A DNA stretch of 13,138 nucleotides from Legionellaceae bacterium (GTDB taxonomy: Bacteria > Pseudomonadota > Gammaproteobacteria > Legionellales > Legionellaceae). The translations under genes and the position numbers were made by a program. The DNA lies in contig JAHFRX010000022.1 of assembly GCA_023266075.1 (NCBI GenBank), forward strand, positions 1 through 13,138, in the 5' to 3' direction. Positions 6,913 through 13,138 of this stretch are shown here, one piece after another; position 1 is the stretch's first letter, and every line of letters begins with the position of its first letter. Under the pieces are notes generated by a model that was not told the DNA's origin, made no database searches, and worked only from the letters and a program-made list of their open reading frames with translations.

Positions 6913-8489
6913 TAGCACGTATTCTGCCATTATCGATGCATGTTGCAAATCAAATAGCGGCAGGTGAGGTGATTGAATCTCCCGCCTCGGTAGTGAAGGA
7001 ATTGCTAGAAAATGCATTAGATGCGAAGAGTACAAGCATTACTGTGGATATTGGTTTTGGCGGGCTCAATCATATCATTGTGAGTGATAATGGCGTTGGT
7101 ATTTATCCCGAAGATTTGCCATTGGTGGTGGCTCCTCATGCGACGAGTAAATTAAGAGTATTAGACGATTTATACACGTTAAACACGATGGGATTTCGAG
7201 GAGAGGCACTTGCCAGTATGACGTCAGTGTCGCATGTCATGCTGACCTCTAAATGCAAAGAGGCCGCTTATGCGGCTTGTCTTAAAATAGATGCGTTGCA
7301 AGTCACGGTCGTACCCGCCGCACGTGAGCAAGGTACGACCGTTGAAGTGAGAGATTTGTTTTATAATGCCACGGTCAGAAAAACTTTTTTAAAATCGCAA
7401 GCCTTAGAGTATATGGCTGTTGAAGCCGTCGTGAAGCGTTTTGCATTGGCAGAACCAACAATTGCGTTGAAATTGATACATAATGAGCAGGTGAAGCTGC
7501 ATCTGCCTGCGGCAACGTGTGATACGACACGTCACCTCCGGTTGAAGAAACTTTTTGGAAAAACATTTTTTGAGAATGCGATACTCGTACAATCTGTATC
7601 GAATGATTTAACACTCACAGGATGGGTGAGTCATCCTAAATGGGTGAGAAGCCAATCGGATAGACAATGGATCTATATGAATAAACGCATGGTGAAAGAT
7701 AGGGTACTCATGCATGCGATTAAAATGGCATATGAAACAAAAATTCATCATGGAAAACATCCGTTGTATGTGCTTTATTTTACGATTCCACCGCATGAGG
7801 TCGATATCAATGTGCATCCGACAAAGCATGAGGTTCGCTTCACAGCACCGCGCTTAGTACATGATTTTGTGTATAGTGCGATTCACGATGTCTTAAGTCA
7901 AACAGAAGCGGATTTAAGCGTTCCTGCTATTCAAGTCGATACGCGTGGATTGAAAGCGATGCCTTCTGATGTGGTGGAGTCTTGGTTTACACTCAACAAA
8001 TATTATGCGATTTTAGCGTTTGAGCAAATTTATTTTCTTGTGAATGTCGGTCGTCTTCGCGATAAGGCTCACGCTGAACTATTCTCGTCACGTCCTTTCC
8101 CATGGGTGAGTCGACCGCTTCTAGTACCTGTTTTAATCCCACTACAACATGCCGCGGCCCTATTAGAAGCATTTCAAACACGACTGCATGACTTTGGTTT
8201 TGATATCATCCTGGAATTTAATGAGCGACTGAGAATAAATGCGATTCCAGCGGCTATTCCATTGATAGATGTGCACTATTTTTTCCAGCGATTATCTTCT
8301 ATTGCAGTACAACATGAGGCATTGCTGACACATCTTTTAGCATCGGATGCGTGGAGTTTAGAGATAATGACGGCGGAAGAGCGGAGCCATTGGTGGCACT
8401 ATTGGTATTTCGGGATGCAAGAACATCGTACGATGCCTCATACCATTCTATTGAATGAAGATGCGTGTGAGGTGCTTTGTCGTGCCTGA
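6909..8489 (+). CDS. mutL: DNA mismatch repair protein MutL
   Basis: A MutL of 526 residues with all GHKL ATPase motifs: NQIAAGEVIESPASVVKELLEN (14-35, with E31 and N35 at the catalytic and Mg sites), DNGVGI (60-65), the ATP lid with HATSK (77-81) and GFRGEAL (95-101). DINVHPTKHEVRF is also present before the linker. A dimerisation domain occupies roughly 355-526. The linker between the halves is short, which explains the length below the roughly 615 of E. coli MutL. No DQHA(x)2E(x)4E endonuclease motif is seen, as expected for lineages that use MutH. MutL couples MutS mismatch recognition to strand incision and helicase loading. The start overlaps the amidase stop (ATGA), with AGG at 6901-6903. 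Confidence 0.97.
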   Translation: MIARILPLSMHVANQIAAGEVIESPASVVKELLENALDAKSTSITVDIGFGGLNHIIVSDNGVGIYPEDLPLVVAPHATSKLRVLDDLYTLNTMGFRGEALASMTSVSHVMLTSKCKEAAYAACLKIDALQVTVVPAAREQGTTVEVRDLFYNATVRKTFLKSQALEYMAVEAVVKRFALAEPTIALKLIHNEQVKLHLPAATCDTTRHLRLKKLFGKTFFENAILVQSVSNDLTLTGWVSHPKWVRSQSDRQWIYMNKRMVKDRVLMHAIKMAYETKIHHGKHPLYVLYFTIPPHEVDINVHPTKHEVRFTAPRLVHDFVYSAIHDVLSQTEADLSVPAIQVDTRGLKAMPSDVVESWFTLNKYYAILAFEQIYFLVNVGRLRDKAHAELFSSRPFPWVSRPLLVPVLIPLQHAAALLEAFQTRLHDFGFDIILEFNERLRINAIPAAIPLIDVHYFFQRLSSIAVQHEALLTHLLASDAWSLEIMTAEERSHWWHYWYFGMQEHRTMPHTILLNEDACEVLCRA

Positions 8490-9408
8490 GATTGTTTTTT
8501 GTTTGATGGGTCCTACGGCCTCAGGAAAAACAGATTTAGCGTGTGAGATGGCGTCATCTTTTCCATTTGAAATGATTAGTGTTGATTCTGCGTTGATTTA
8601 TCGCGAGATGAATATTGGTACAGCAAAGCCAACCGCTGACGTTTTACGTCATTTCCCGCATCATTTGATTGATATTCGCTCACCCATTGAGATCTACTCT
8701 GCTGCGGAATTTTGTGATGATGTGGATAGACTGATTCAAGATATTAAAACACGTGGCCGCATCCCTTTGCTCGTCGGTGGAACGATGATGTATTTTCGTG
8801 CTTTGCAAGAAGGGTTAAATCAGTTACCACCAGCGAATCTTACGTTGCGGCAGCAATTGAAAGATGAGGAGACTTTGCGTGGCTTACAGGGTATGCATGT
8901 ATGGCTTACGGCGGTAGATCCACTTTCTGCAAAGCGAATTCATCCGCATGATAAACAACGCATAACACGTGCGTTAGAGGTGTACCTATTAACAGGTCGT
9001 CCGTTTTCTCATTACTTAGAAGAGCAAACCCCTTGTGGGGATTTGAGATTTATTAATATTGGTTTATTTCCACAAGATAGAACATGGTTACATCAACGCA
9101 TTTCTGAGCGTTTTCATGGTATGTTAACATTGGGATTCTTGCATGAAGTAGAGCATCTCATCGCGCATTGGCCGTTGACGCGCTCCATGCCTTCGATGCG
9201 TTGTGTGGGTTACAAGCAAGCACTTGATTATCTAGAAGGGATGATTGATTATACAACGTTTATTGCACAAGGTGTGGCGGCCACACGTCAACTTGCGAAA
9301 CGACAGCTAACGTGGCTGAGAAGCTGGCAGGACATAACGCTGGTTGAACCCAATGATTTAAATGTCGTGAAACGGTTACGTTGCCACTTTGAAAAACACA
9401 TGAGTTGA
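8482..9408 (+). CDS. miaA: tRNA dimethylallyltransferase MiaA
   Basis: With the start at GTG 8482 the protein has 308 residues, matching the family (about 310-316). Visible motifs are the P-loop GPTASGKT (10-17), SVDSALIYREMNIGTAKP (33-50), VGGTMMYFRAL (98-108) and RCVGYKQALDYLEG near residues 240-253. MiaA transfers a dimethylallyl group to N6 of adenosine 37 in tRNAs reading UNN codons, the first step of (ms2)i6A synthesis. The GTG is chosen because GAGG (8469-8472) lies 9 bases upstream, while the in-frame ATGs at 8455 and 8461 have no ribosome binding site and would add a non-conserved MKMRVRCFV prefix. The gene overlaps the mutL stop by 8 bases. The usual downstream neighbour hfq is not present here. 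Confidence 0.94.
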   Translation: MPEIVFCLMGPTASGKTDLACEMASSFPFEMISVDSALIYREMNIGTAKPTADVLRHFPHHLIDIRSPIEIYSAAEFCDDVDRLIQDIKTRGRIPLLVGGTMMYFRALQEGLNQLPPANLTLRQQLKDEETLRGLQGMHVWLTAVDPLSAKRIHPHDKQRITRALEVYLLTGRPFSHYLEEQTPCGDLRFINIGLFPQDRTWLHQRISERFHGMLTLGFLHEVEHLIAHWPLTRSMPSMRCVGYKQALDYLEGMIDYTTFIAQGVAATRQLAKRQLTWLRSWQDITLVEPNDLNVVKRLRCHFEKHMS

Positions 9409-9415
9409 GGAAATT

Positions 9416-9610
9416 ATGTCAACGATTAATAAAGAAACATCATGTACCGAAAAATTCCTGGTCATTCATATGAAAGATTTACCGTTATCTTGCCCAACAG
9501 ATGAAATGTCTTTATGGAACGCGCATCCCAAAGTTTTTTTACCGATCGAAAAATCGGGTCAAGAAACATGCCCTTATTGCGGGACACACTATATTTTGAA
9601 AAATGATTAA
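9416..9610 (+). CDS. Zinc-finger protein, zf-CHCC family
   Basis: A small protein of 64 residues. The core LPLSCP..., LWNAHPKVFLPI and ETCPYCGTHYIL matches the zf-CHCC family (Pfam PF10276), related to the C-terminal domain of mitochondrial complex I subunit NDUFS6. Probable zinc ligands are C26, H37, C52 and C55. In bacteria these small proteins are widespread and their function is largely unknown, and the complex I link is only by homology. GAGGA (9407-9411) provides a ribosome binding site 4 bases before the ATG, and it starts 7 bases after miaA. Its last 8 bases overlap the glycosyltransferase start, so the two are probably translationally coupled. Confidence 0.92.
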   Translation: MSTINKETSCTEKFLVIHMKDLPLSCPTDEMSLWNAHPKVFLPIEKSGQETCPYCGTHYILKND

Positions 9611-10622
9611 ATCGATTTGTTTAGTCAGGTTGTCCGCATTAGGCGATGTGTTGATGTTTGTGCCTTTGGTGCGTACATTACAGCATTATCTTCCAGACGC
9701 GACATTGACGTGGGTCATCTCTGAGCCTGCATATTCGTTGGTGGCGGGGTTGGAGGGGGTTGAGTTTATTGTGATTGAAAAGCCTCAACATTTTATGGAT
9801 TATTGGCGATTTAGGCAGCAATTGAAGGGGCGTTTTTTTGATGTATTAATTGCAGCGCAAGCAAGTTTTCGTGCGAATTTACTGTATCCTTGTATCTTTG
9901 CTGAGCGTAAAATTGGTTACGATAAAAGACGCGCTAAAGATGGTCACTCCTGGTTTATTCGAGAGTCAATTTCACCAGGGCATGATCATACGCTAGAGGG
10001 GTTTTTGAAATTCTCACATCCCTTAGGGGTGTCACATCCGGTGATACGCTGGGATTTGGTGATTCCAGAAGATGCGTATGATTGGGCGAAAGAGCATGTG
10101 CCGTCGATACCTTTTGTGATCATTAATCCTGCAGCAAGCAAACCAGAGCGCTCTTGGCAGGTAGAGCGTTATATTGAGATTATTCGATATGTACAAGACA
10201 CTTATGGTTATGCGGTCGTGTTGACCGGTGGTCCTTCTTTGTATGATAAAATGCTGGGTGATGTGATTGAAAAAGTAACGCGTGTAACGAACTTAATTGG
10301 TAAAACGAAACCAAAGCAGCTATTAGCGGTGTTAGATAAAGCACGATTTGTACTTTGCCCTGACACAGGACCATCACATATGGCGGCGGCAGTCAATACA
10401 CCCGTGATAGCGTTGCATGCTGTGACGCATGCGGGTGTTTCAGGCCCTTATCCTTTTTTGAAATATGCGGTTAATAAATATCCAGAAGCGGTCCAAACTG
10501 TTTTAGGGAAAACGATGGAAACGTGCCCATGGGGCACGCATATTCATGGTGAAAAAGCGATGCAGCTCGTGAGTGTTCAAGATGTGATGGGGAAAATCGA
10601 AATGGTCTTGAAAGACATTTAG
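9603..10622 (+). CDS. Glycosyltransferase family 9 protein (LPS heptosyltransferase-like)
   Basis: A 339-residue GT9 protein with a two-Rossmann GT-B fold. The N-terminal VRLSALGDVLMFVPL (8-22) is the hallmark acceptor-domain motif. The C-terminal domain has INPAASKPERSW near 175-188, VVLTGG near 206-211 and the CPDTGPSHMAAAVNTPVIAL block near 254-273, which binds the nucleotide-sugar donor. GT9 members add L-glycero-D-manno-heptose or related sugars to the LPS inner core, which would place it at the cytoplasmic face of the inner membrane. WaaC, WaaF and WaaQ cannot be told apart here. Translation probably depends on the overlapping zinc-finger gene, since no ribosome binding site is seen. 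The stretch 10460-10580 of this gene is repeated exactly at the right edge of the window. Confidence 0.92.
   Translation: MIKSICLVRLSALGDVLMFVPLVRTLQHYLPDATLTWVISEPAYSLVAGLEGVEFIVIEKPQHFMDYWRFRQQLKGRFFDVLIAAQASFRANLLYPCIFAERKIGYDKRRAKDGHSWFIRESISPGHDHTLEGFLKFSHPLGVSHPVIRWDLVIPEDAYDWAKEHVPSIPFVIINPAASKPERSWQVERYIEIIRYVQDTYGYAVVLTGGPSLYDKMLGDVIEKVTRVTNLIGKTKPKQLLAVLDKARFVLCPDTGPSHMAAAVNTPVIALHAVTHAGVSGPYPFLKYAVNKYPEAVQTVLGKTMETCPWGTHIHGEKAMQLVSVQDVMGKIEMVLKDI
10460..10580 (+). repeat. 121-bp direct repeat, copy 1 (inside the glycosyltransferase gene)
   Basis: This stretch, codons 286-326 of the GT9 gene, is identical base for base to 13018-13138. Copy 1 is part of an intact gene and therefore the likely original. 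Homology starts abruptly at the G before AAATATGCGG; the bases upstream differ in the two places. The two copies are 2558 bases apart. Confidence 0.97.
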
Positions 10623-10911
10623 TAGGTTAGAAAAAATAACTTATTCTTTTATTAAAAATTGCTGAGGCGTTGAATCTTGATGCGGTGCGAATTAATACAT
10701 CATGGTCTAGATAATAAGAAAATCTGATCAATTGCATCAAAAGGCCTTCATACCTCCTCTCTTTAGGGCGAGTGTCTCGCGTCAATTATTTTTGCCGGTT
10801 CGTATTGCCTCATGAAACAGTTTATGATTACATTATCAAGAATCAATGTGTAACGAACGACAGATTATTTCATGTCGATTTATTGCGATATGTGTTTAAA
10901 TAGGGACTAAA
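10623..10911 (+). other. Non-coding or decayed stretch between GT9 gene and accessory cassette
   Basis: No convincing gene or terminator. A 61-codon plus-strand frame without ATG (about 10718-10903) ends just before the next gene, with a plausible-looking C-terminal part (FCRFVLPHETVYDYIIKNQC, later DLLRYVFK), and could be the remnant of a broken gene. On the minus strand a 36-residue frame (10737-10627) opens with MQLIRFSYYLDHDV. Neither can be assigned. A weak promoter is possible: TTGCCT (10805-10810) with TACATT (10829-10834), 18-base spacing. The ribosome binding site TAGGGA (10901-10906) precedes the ATG at 10912. Confidence 0.4.
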
Positions 10912-11103
10912 ATGAATGGCATCAATCATCACAATCATCAATCAGCCATAGCTACTGCCTCTGAAAACACAGAACTCACGCAATCTACTACGCAACTTAT
11001 CTATCAAAAACCTAAAACCACTCTATTTCTCGAGCAGCCCGCTAATATTCAAGGCGGAAGCACCAACGTACCCGAGTCGAATAGCGGGCTATTGCAGTCT
11101 TAA
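10912..11103 (+). CDS. 63-residue small protein, candidate RiPP (lasso-type) precursor
   Basis: Not recognised as a known protein. TAGGGA (10901-10906) lies 5 bases before the ATG, so translation is plausible. The N-terminus is His/Asn-rich and there is no signal peptide or membrane segment. The C-terminal half contains YQKP (31-34), then a short hydrophobic patch (TLFLE) and a Gly-Gly pair (48-49) followed by a 16-residue Ser/Asn-rich tail ending in Ser63. Lasso-peptide leaders carry a YxxP motif some 15-17 residues before the core, cores begin with Gly and have Asp/Glu at position 7-9, and kinase-associated lasso peptides end in a phosphorylated Ser. Here G48 would be core position 1 and E55 position 8. 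The conserved Thr at leader position -2 is replaced by Ile. The stop overlaps the next open frame. Coding status is moderate and the RiPP idea is speculative. Confidence 0.5.
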   Translation: MNGINHHNHQSAIATASENTELTQSTTQLIYQKPKTTLFLEQPANIQGGSTNVPESNSGLLQS

Positions 11104-11138
11104 TGAATGAAGGTCAGAGACCTATAGGAGCATGTGTG

Positions 11139-12176
11139 ATGTTCACAAAAGAACCCACGACAACAATCAAACAACACCTGCATATACTGTTCCTGATGAG
11201 CGCTATTTTCATGCCTATGTTGAGTGTGGCATCACCATCCATGCAAGAACTATTAGATTATGGTCCACCTGAAGACATGAGCGGCCCAATGGCAGCCACA
11301 GCCACGTTTCAGCAAGCCACGAATACCAGTGGGGGTACGGATGCATCGAGCGTATCCAAAGTGACGTTAAAATATTTTACCTCAACGGATTGCAGTGGTA
11401 CGACCGCAGGAACTTATACGACGCCAGATGGGACGTCTTATTCTATTAATACCAGCACGACGTTTGGTCTGAATGCAACGTCTACCTACGGTGTTGGTTC
11501 TGCACAGGGTTTAACGATGTCTACCATCAACTCTGTTGCTATTTTCTTAAAAAGCACGAACAGCAATACCCCCCAGGCGGATTTTACTGGCACTTGTGGC
11601 ACCAATCCAAGCTTTTGTTGTGTGCGCATTGACTGTTCAAGTGGAACAGAGTGCACCCAAACCTCGGCGATTGGCACGCAGAATTTTCAATTAAAAACCA
11701 CAGCCGCCATTGGTGACCCCGCGGATGGGGGTGTGATTGCTTGTATGAATGGTGGGTTAAACAACCTGGTCGTCCCTGCCTCTGATAATAGCGCGGGAAT
11801 TGTCTGGGGCGGTTCTGGCACAACAACCGGCGCCACGAGCACCACAGATGGCGCGGCGAATACCACAACGATTGTCACAGCACTGGGCGCAGGAACAACG
11901 TATGCGGCAGGTCTTTGCAATGCCTATACGACCACCGGCGGATTTACGACGGGTTGGTTCCTCCCTGCAGGGAATAATAGTGGAACTTCAGGTCAATTGT
12001 TCTGCCTTTATACGAATAGAGTCGCCATCGGCGGTTTCGCCAGTGCCTTGTACTGGAGTTCTACCGAGTTCAATGCGGGCAGCGCGTGGTTCCGGAATTT
12101 CAGTAACGGCGGTCAGAGTGATGACAGCAAGCTCGGCGCAAGCCATGTTCGTTGTGCGCGGGCTTTTACCCCTTAA
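11139..12176 (+). CDS. Secreted DUF1566/Lcl C-terminal-domain protein with variable-region-like 3' end
   Basis: With ATG 11139 the protein has 345 residues. This start is favoured because TAGGAG (11125-11130) lies 8 bases upstream and the protein then begins with a clean signal peptide (hydrophobic about 14-31, cleavage after SVA). ATG 11103, which touches the preceding stop, would add 12 residues. A Ser/Thr/Gly-rich region with several Cys pairs follows (SFCCVRIDC). The C-terminal 150 residues hold GGVIACMNGGLNNL, WGGSG, WFLPAGNNSGTSGQLFCLYTN, ALYWSSTE and VRCARAF. These are motifs of the DUF1566/Lcl C-terminal domain (C-type-lectin-like fold) common in Legionella surface proteins and in diversity-generating-retroelement targets. 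A role in adhesion or ligand binding is inferred from the family. Base composition looks richer in G+C than the neighbouring genes. Confidence 0.85.
   Translation: MFTKEPTTTIKQHLHILFLMSAIFMPMLSVASPSMQELLDYGPPEDMSGPMAATATFQQATNTSGGTDASSVSKVTLKYFTSTDCSGTTAGTYTTPDGTSYSINTSTTFGLNATSTYGVGSAQGLTMSTINSVAIFLKSTNSNTPQADFTGTCGTNPSFCCVRIDCSSGTECTQTSAIGTQNFQLKTTAAIGDPADGGVIACMNGGLNNLVVPASDNSAGIVWGGSGTTTGATSTTDGAANTTTIVTALGAGTTYAAGLCNAYTTTGGFTTGWFLPAGNNSGTSGQLFCLYTNRVAIGGFASALYWSSTEFNAGSAWFRNFSNGGQSDDSKLGASHVRCARAFTP
12051..12173 (+). other. Candidate DGR variable region (3' end of DUF1566 gene)
   Basis: Between the constant-looking flanks TACTGGAGTTCTACCGAG and CATGTTCGTTGTGCGCGG, the 25 codons at 12069-12143 include 18 ending in C or T (TTC, AAT, GGC, AGC, GAC, CTC and similar). 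That is the pattern expected if AAC/AAT codons of a template had been randomised at adenines. The position, the last codons of a C-type-lectin-fold protein, is where DGR variable regions sit. No reverse transcriptase, accessory gene or template repeat is in the window, so this is a candidate only. Many DUF1566 proteins have a similar end without any DGR. Confidence 0.35.
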
Positions 12177-12960
12177 TCCTTTTCATGAACTTAAAATCGA
12201 GACATCATATGCTATGCCAACCGCGACCGCATTTAATGTAACTATTGAGCTGGTCTACCAGGCCCCGTCCATTGCCAACCAAAATCAGTTGAGTGTTCAA
12301 TGTGAGCAACAGCAATTCTACCTAGCCATTCCTCAAGTGGCACGTTTTCTTGCATTGCCCGCGAAAAATCAAATCATGATTGAAAAAATGGAGCCAGGAA
12401 TTCCAGACGATGTTATTCATACCTGGCTATACGGCACGGTGTTTGCTTATATGTTGCAATACCACGGTTATCTGGTATTGCACGGCTCAGCTGTTATGAT
12501 GAACAACCGCGCCGTTATTTTCAGCGGACAATCAGGTGCGGGAAAATCTACGCTAGCCAGTGCCTTGGTGCAAAAAGGTTACTCCTTTATCACCGACGAT
12601 TTAGTCGTCATTAAACGCAATCATCAGGGGCAATATTGCATGACTCCAGGACCTACAAAATTAAAGTTATGGCAGAGTGCTATGCAACATTTTAATTATG
12701 ATACAAACCATGCAACGCCAGTCAGTCTAAAAGACAATAAATATGCAATCCAAGTGGAAGATACTTGCTCCACCTCGATGATTCCTGTCACGGCGTTCTA
12801 TGAGCTTACTATTAACAATCAAGCCGAAACTTGCCATGTTGAACGGCTTCACGAGGCGGAATCGTTAAAAACATTGATGCATTCGAAGTTAAATGAAATT
12901 TATCGCGTTATTGGACAAAAACCATCTCAGTGTTTAAAAGAAATTCATTGTAATGCCTGA
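12145..12960 (+). CDS. HPr-kinase-like P-loop protein, 5' end uncertain or truncated
   Basis: The C-terminal two thirds is clearly an HPr kinase-related domain: LHGSAV (112-117), Walker A SGQSGAGKST (127-136), and YSFITDDLVVI (146-156) with the acidic Mg-binding pair, numbered from ATG 12145 (271 residues). Such short HprK-like proteins occur in RiPP loci (lasso-peptide kinases that phosphorylate a C-terminal Ser) and in 'HprK-related kinase' systems with PqqD-like partners. They are distinct from the true sugar-catabolite HprK, which has a different N-terminal domain. The start is unclear. ATG 12145 overlaps the DUF1566 gene by 32 bases and has no ribosome binding site. ATG 12214 gives 248 residues but cuts off the family-like HELKIETSYAMP segment. 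The frame stays open far upstream inside the DUF1566 gene, probably fortuitously. The natural N-terminus has probably been lost or replaced. Confidence 0.75.
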   Translation: MFVVRGLLPLNPFHELKIETSYAMPTATAFNVTIELVYQAPSIANQNQLSVQCEQQQFYLAIPQVARFLALPAKNQIMIEKMEPGIPDDVIHTWLYGTVFAYMLQYHGYLVLHGSAVMMNNRAVIFSGQSGAGKSTLASALVQKGYSFITDDLVVIKRNHQGQYCMTPGPTKLKLWQSAMQHFNYDTNHATPVSLKDNKYAIQVEDTCSTSMIPVTAFYELTINNQAETCHVERLHEAESLKTLMHSKLNEIYRVIGQKPSQCLKEIHCNA

Positions 12961-13017
12961 CTAAAAAACTATGTCATTGATTTATAATATTTTTTTATTT
13001 AAAACTCTCGAAGTCAG
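12961..13017 (+). other. Short AT-rich spacer before the repeat
   Basis: A 57-base AT-rich stretch between the kinase stop and the direct repeat. It contains a TATAAT (12983-12988) without a usable -35 and a T run without a stem, so no promoter or terminator can be claimed. Confidence 0.5.
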
Positions 13018-13138
13018 GAAATATGCGGTTAATAAATATCCAGAAGCGGTCCAAACTGTTTTAGGGAAAACGATGGAAACGTGCCCATGGGGCACGCATA
13101 TTCATGGTGAAAAAGCGATGCAGCTCGTGAGTGTTCAA
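13018..13138 (+). repeat. 121-bp direct repeat, copy 2 (glycosyltransferase gene fragment at window edge)
   Basis: Identical to 10460-10580. It encodes an internal piece of the GT9 protein in the same orientation but without its 5' part or a start codon, so it is a gene fragment, not a second gene. The match runs to the last base of the window, so its real length cannot be seen. Confidence 0.97.

Noticed and set aside
8455..8481. ATG 8455 as the miaA start
   Set aside because: No ribosome binding site and a non-conserved prefix. GTG 8482 has GAGG at good spacing and gives the usual N-terminus.
6909..8489. MutL shortened or missing its endonuclease domain
   Set aside because: Absence of the DQHA(x)2E(x)4E motif is normal in MutH-using Gammaproteobacteria, and the shorter length comes from the linker. 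No sign of decay.
11800..12144. Upstream extension of the kinase frame to 386 residues
   Set aside because: It lies entirely within the DUF1566 gene in another frame, has Ser/Pro/Arg-rich shadow composition and does not resemble the N-terminus of HprK-like proteins.
12983..12988. TATAAT after the kinase gene as a promoter
   Set aside because: No -35 at a usable distance in a very AT-rich stretch where the hexamer is expected by chance, and no gene start follows in the window.
1..13138. CRISPR arrays, tRNA or rRNA genes, transposases, reverse transcriptase
   Set aside because: I looked for regularly spaced repeats, tRNA-like cloverleaf sequences, and transposase or RT motifs (such as YxDD) and saw none. 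The only sizeable repeat is the 121-bp pair.

Overview
The window looks like a chromosome segment from an AT-rich gammaproteobacterium, most plausibly a member of Legionellales (the Legionella/Coxiella/Berkiella group). The order rplM-rpsI-petABC-sspA-sspB and then tsaE-amidase-mutL-miaA is typical of Gammaproteobacteria. The left edge carries a gene resembling the N-terminal domain of Legionella/Coxiella effector-type proteins. The right part carries a secreted DUF1566/Lcl-type protein of a kind common in Legionella. The lineage call is inference from gene content and order, because no database search was possible.

Layout. (1) 1-325, minus strand: the 5' part of an effector-like gene running off the left edge. 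(2) 543-851: a thioredoxin-fold [2Fe-2S] ferredoxin. (3) 965-1833: ribosomal proteins L13 and S9, preceded by a small leader hairpin and followed by a strong intrinsic terminator. (4) 1919-4115: a compact petABC operon for the cytochrome bc1 complex. All three subunits are there, but cytochrome c1 is short and the Qo motif of cytochrome b reads PLWY instead of PEWY. (5) 4171-10622: a very tight co-directional run, sspA-sspB-tsaE-amidase-mutL-miaA-zinc finger protein-glycosyltransferase 9, with most genes overlapping or touching. It combines stress/proteolysis adaptors, tRNA modification (t6A and i6A pathways), peptidoglycan cleavage, mismatch repair and a probable LPS sugar transferase. hfq, the common neighbour after miaA, is absent here.

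(6) 10623-13138 is accessory. It holds a non-coding or decayed stretch, a 63-residue small protein with lasso-precursor-like features (YxxP, then Gly-Gly and a Glu at core position 8, C-terminal Ser), a secreted DUF1566/C-type-lectin-fold protein whose 3' end resembles a diversity-generating-retroelement variable region, and an HPr-kinase-like P-loop protein whose 5' end is buried in the preceding gene. The last 121 bases repeat exactly the 3' part of the glycosyltransferase gene (10460-10580). The accessory segment is therefore bracketed by direct repeats, which means a tandem duplication, an insertion event or an assembly-graph overlap.

The most interesting candidate for an undescribed system is the peptide plus DUF1566 protein plus HprK-like kinase cassette between the repeats. 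The core genes are ordinary and confidently assigned. The interpretation of the cassette is tentative.
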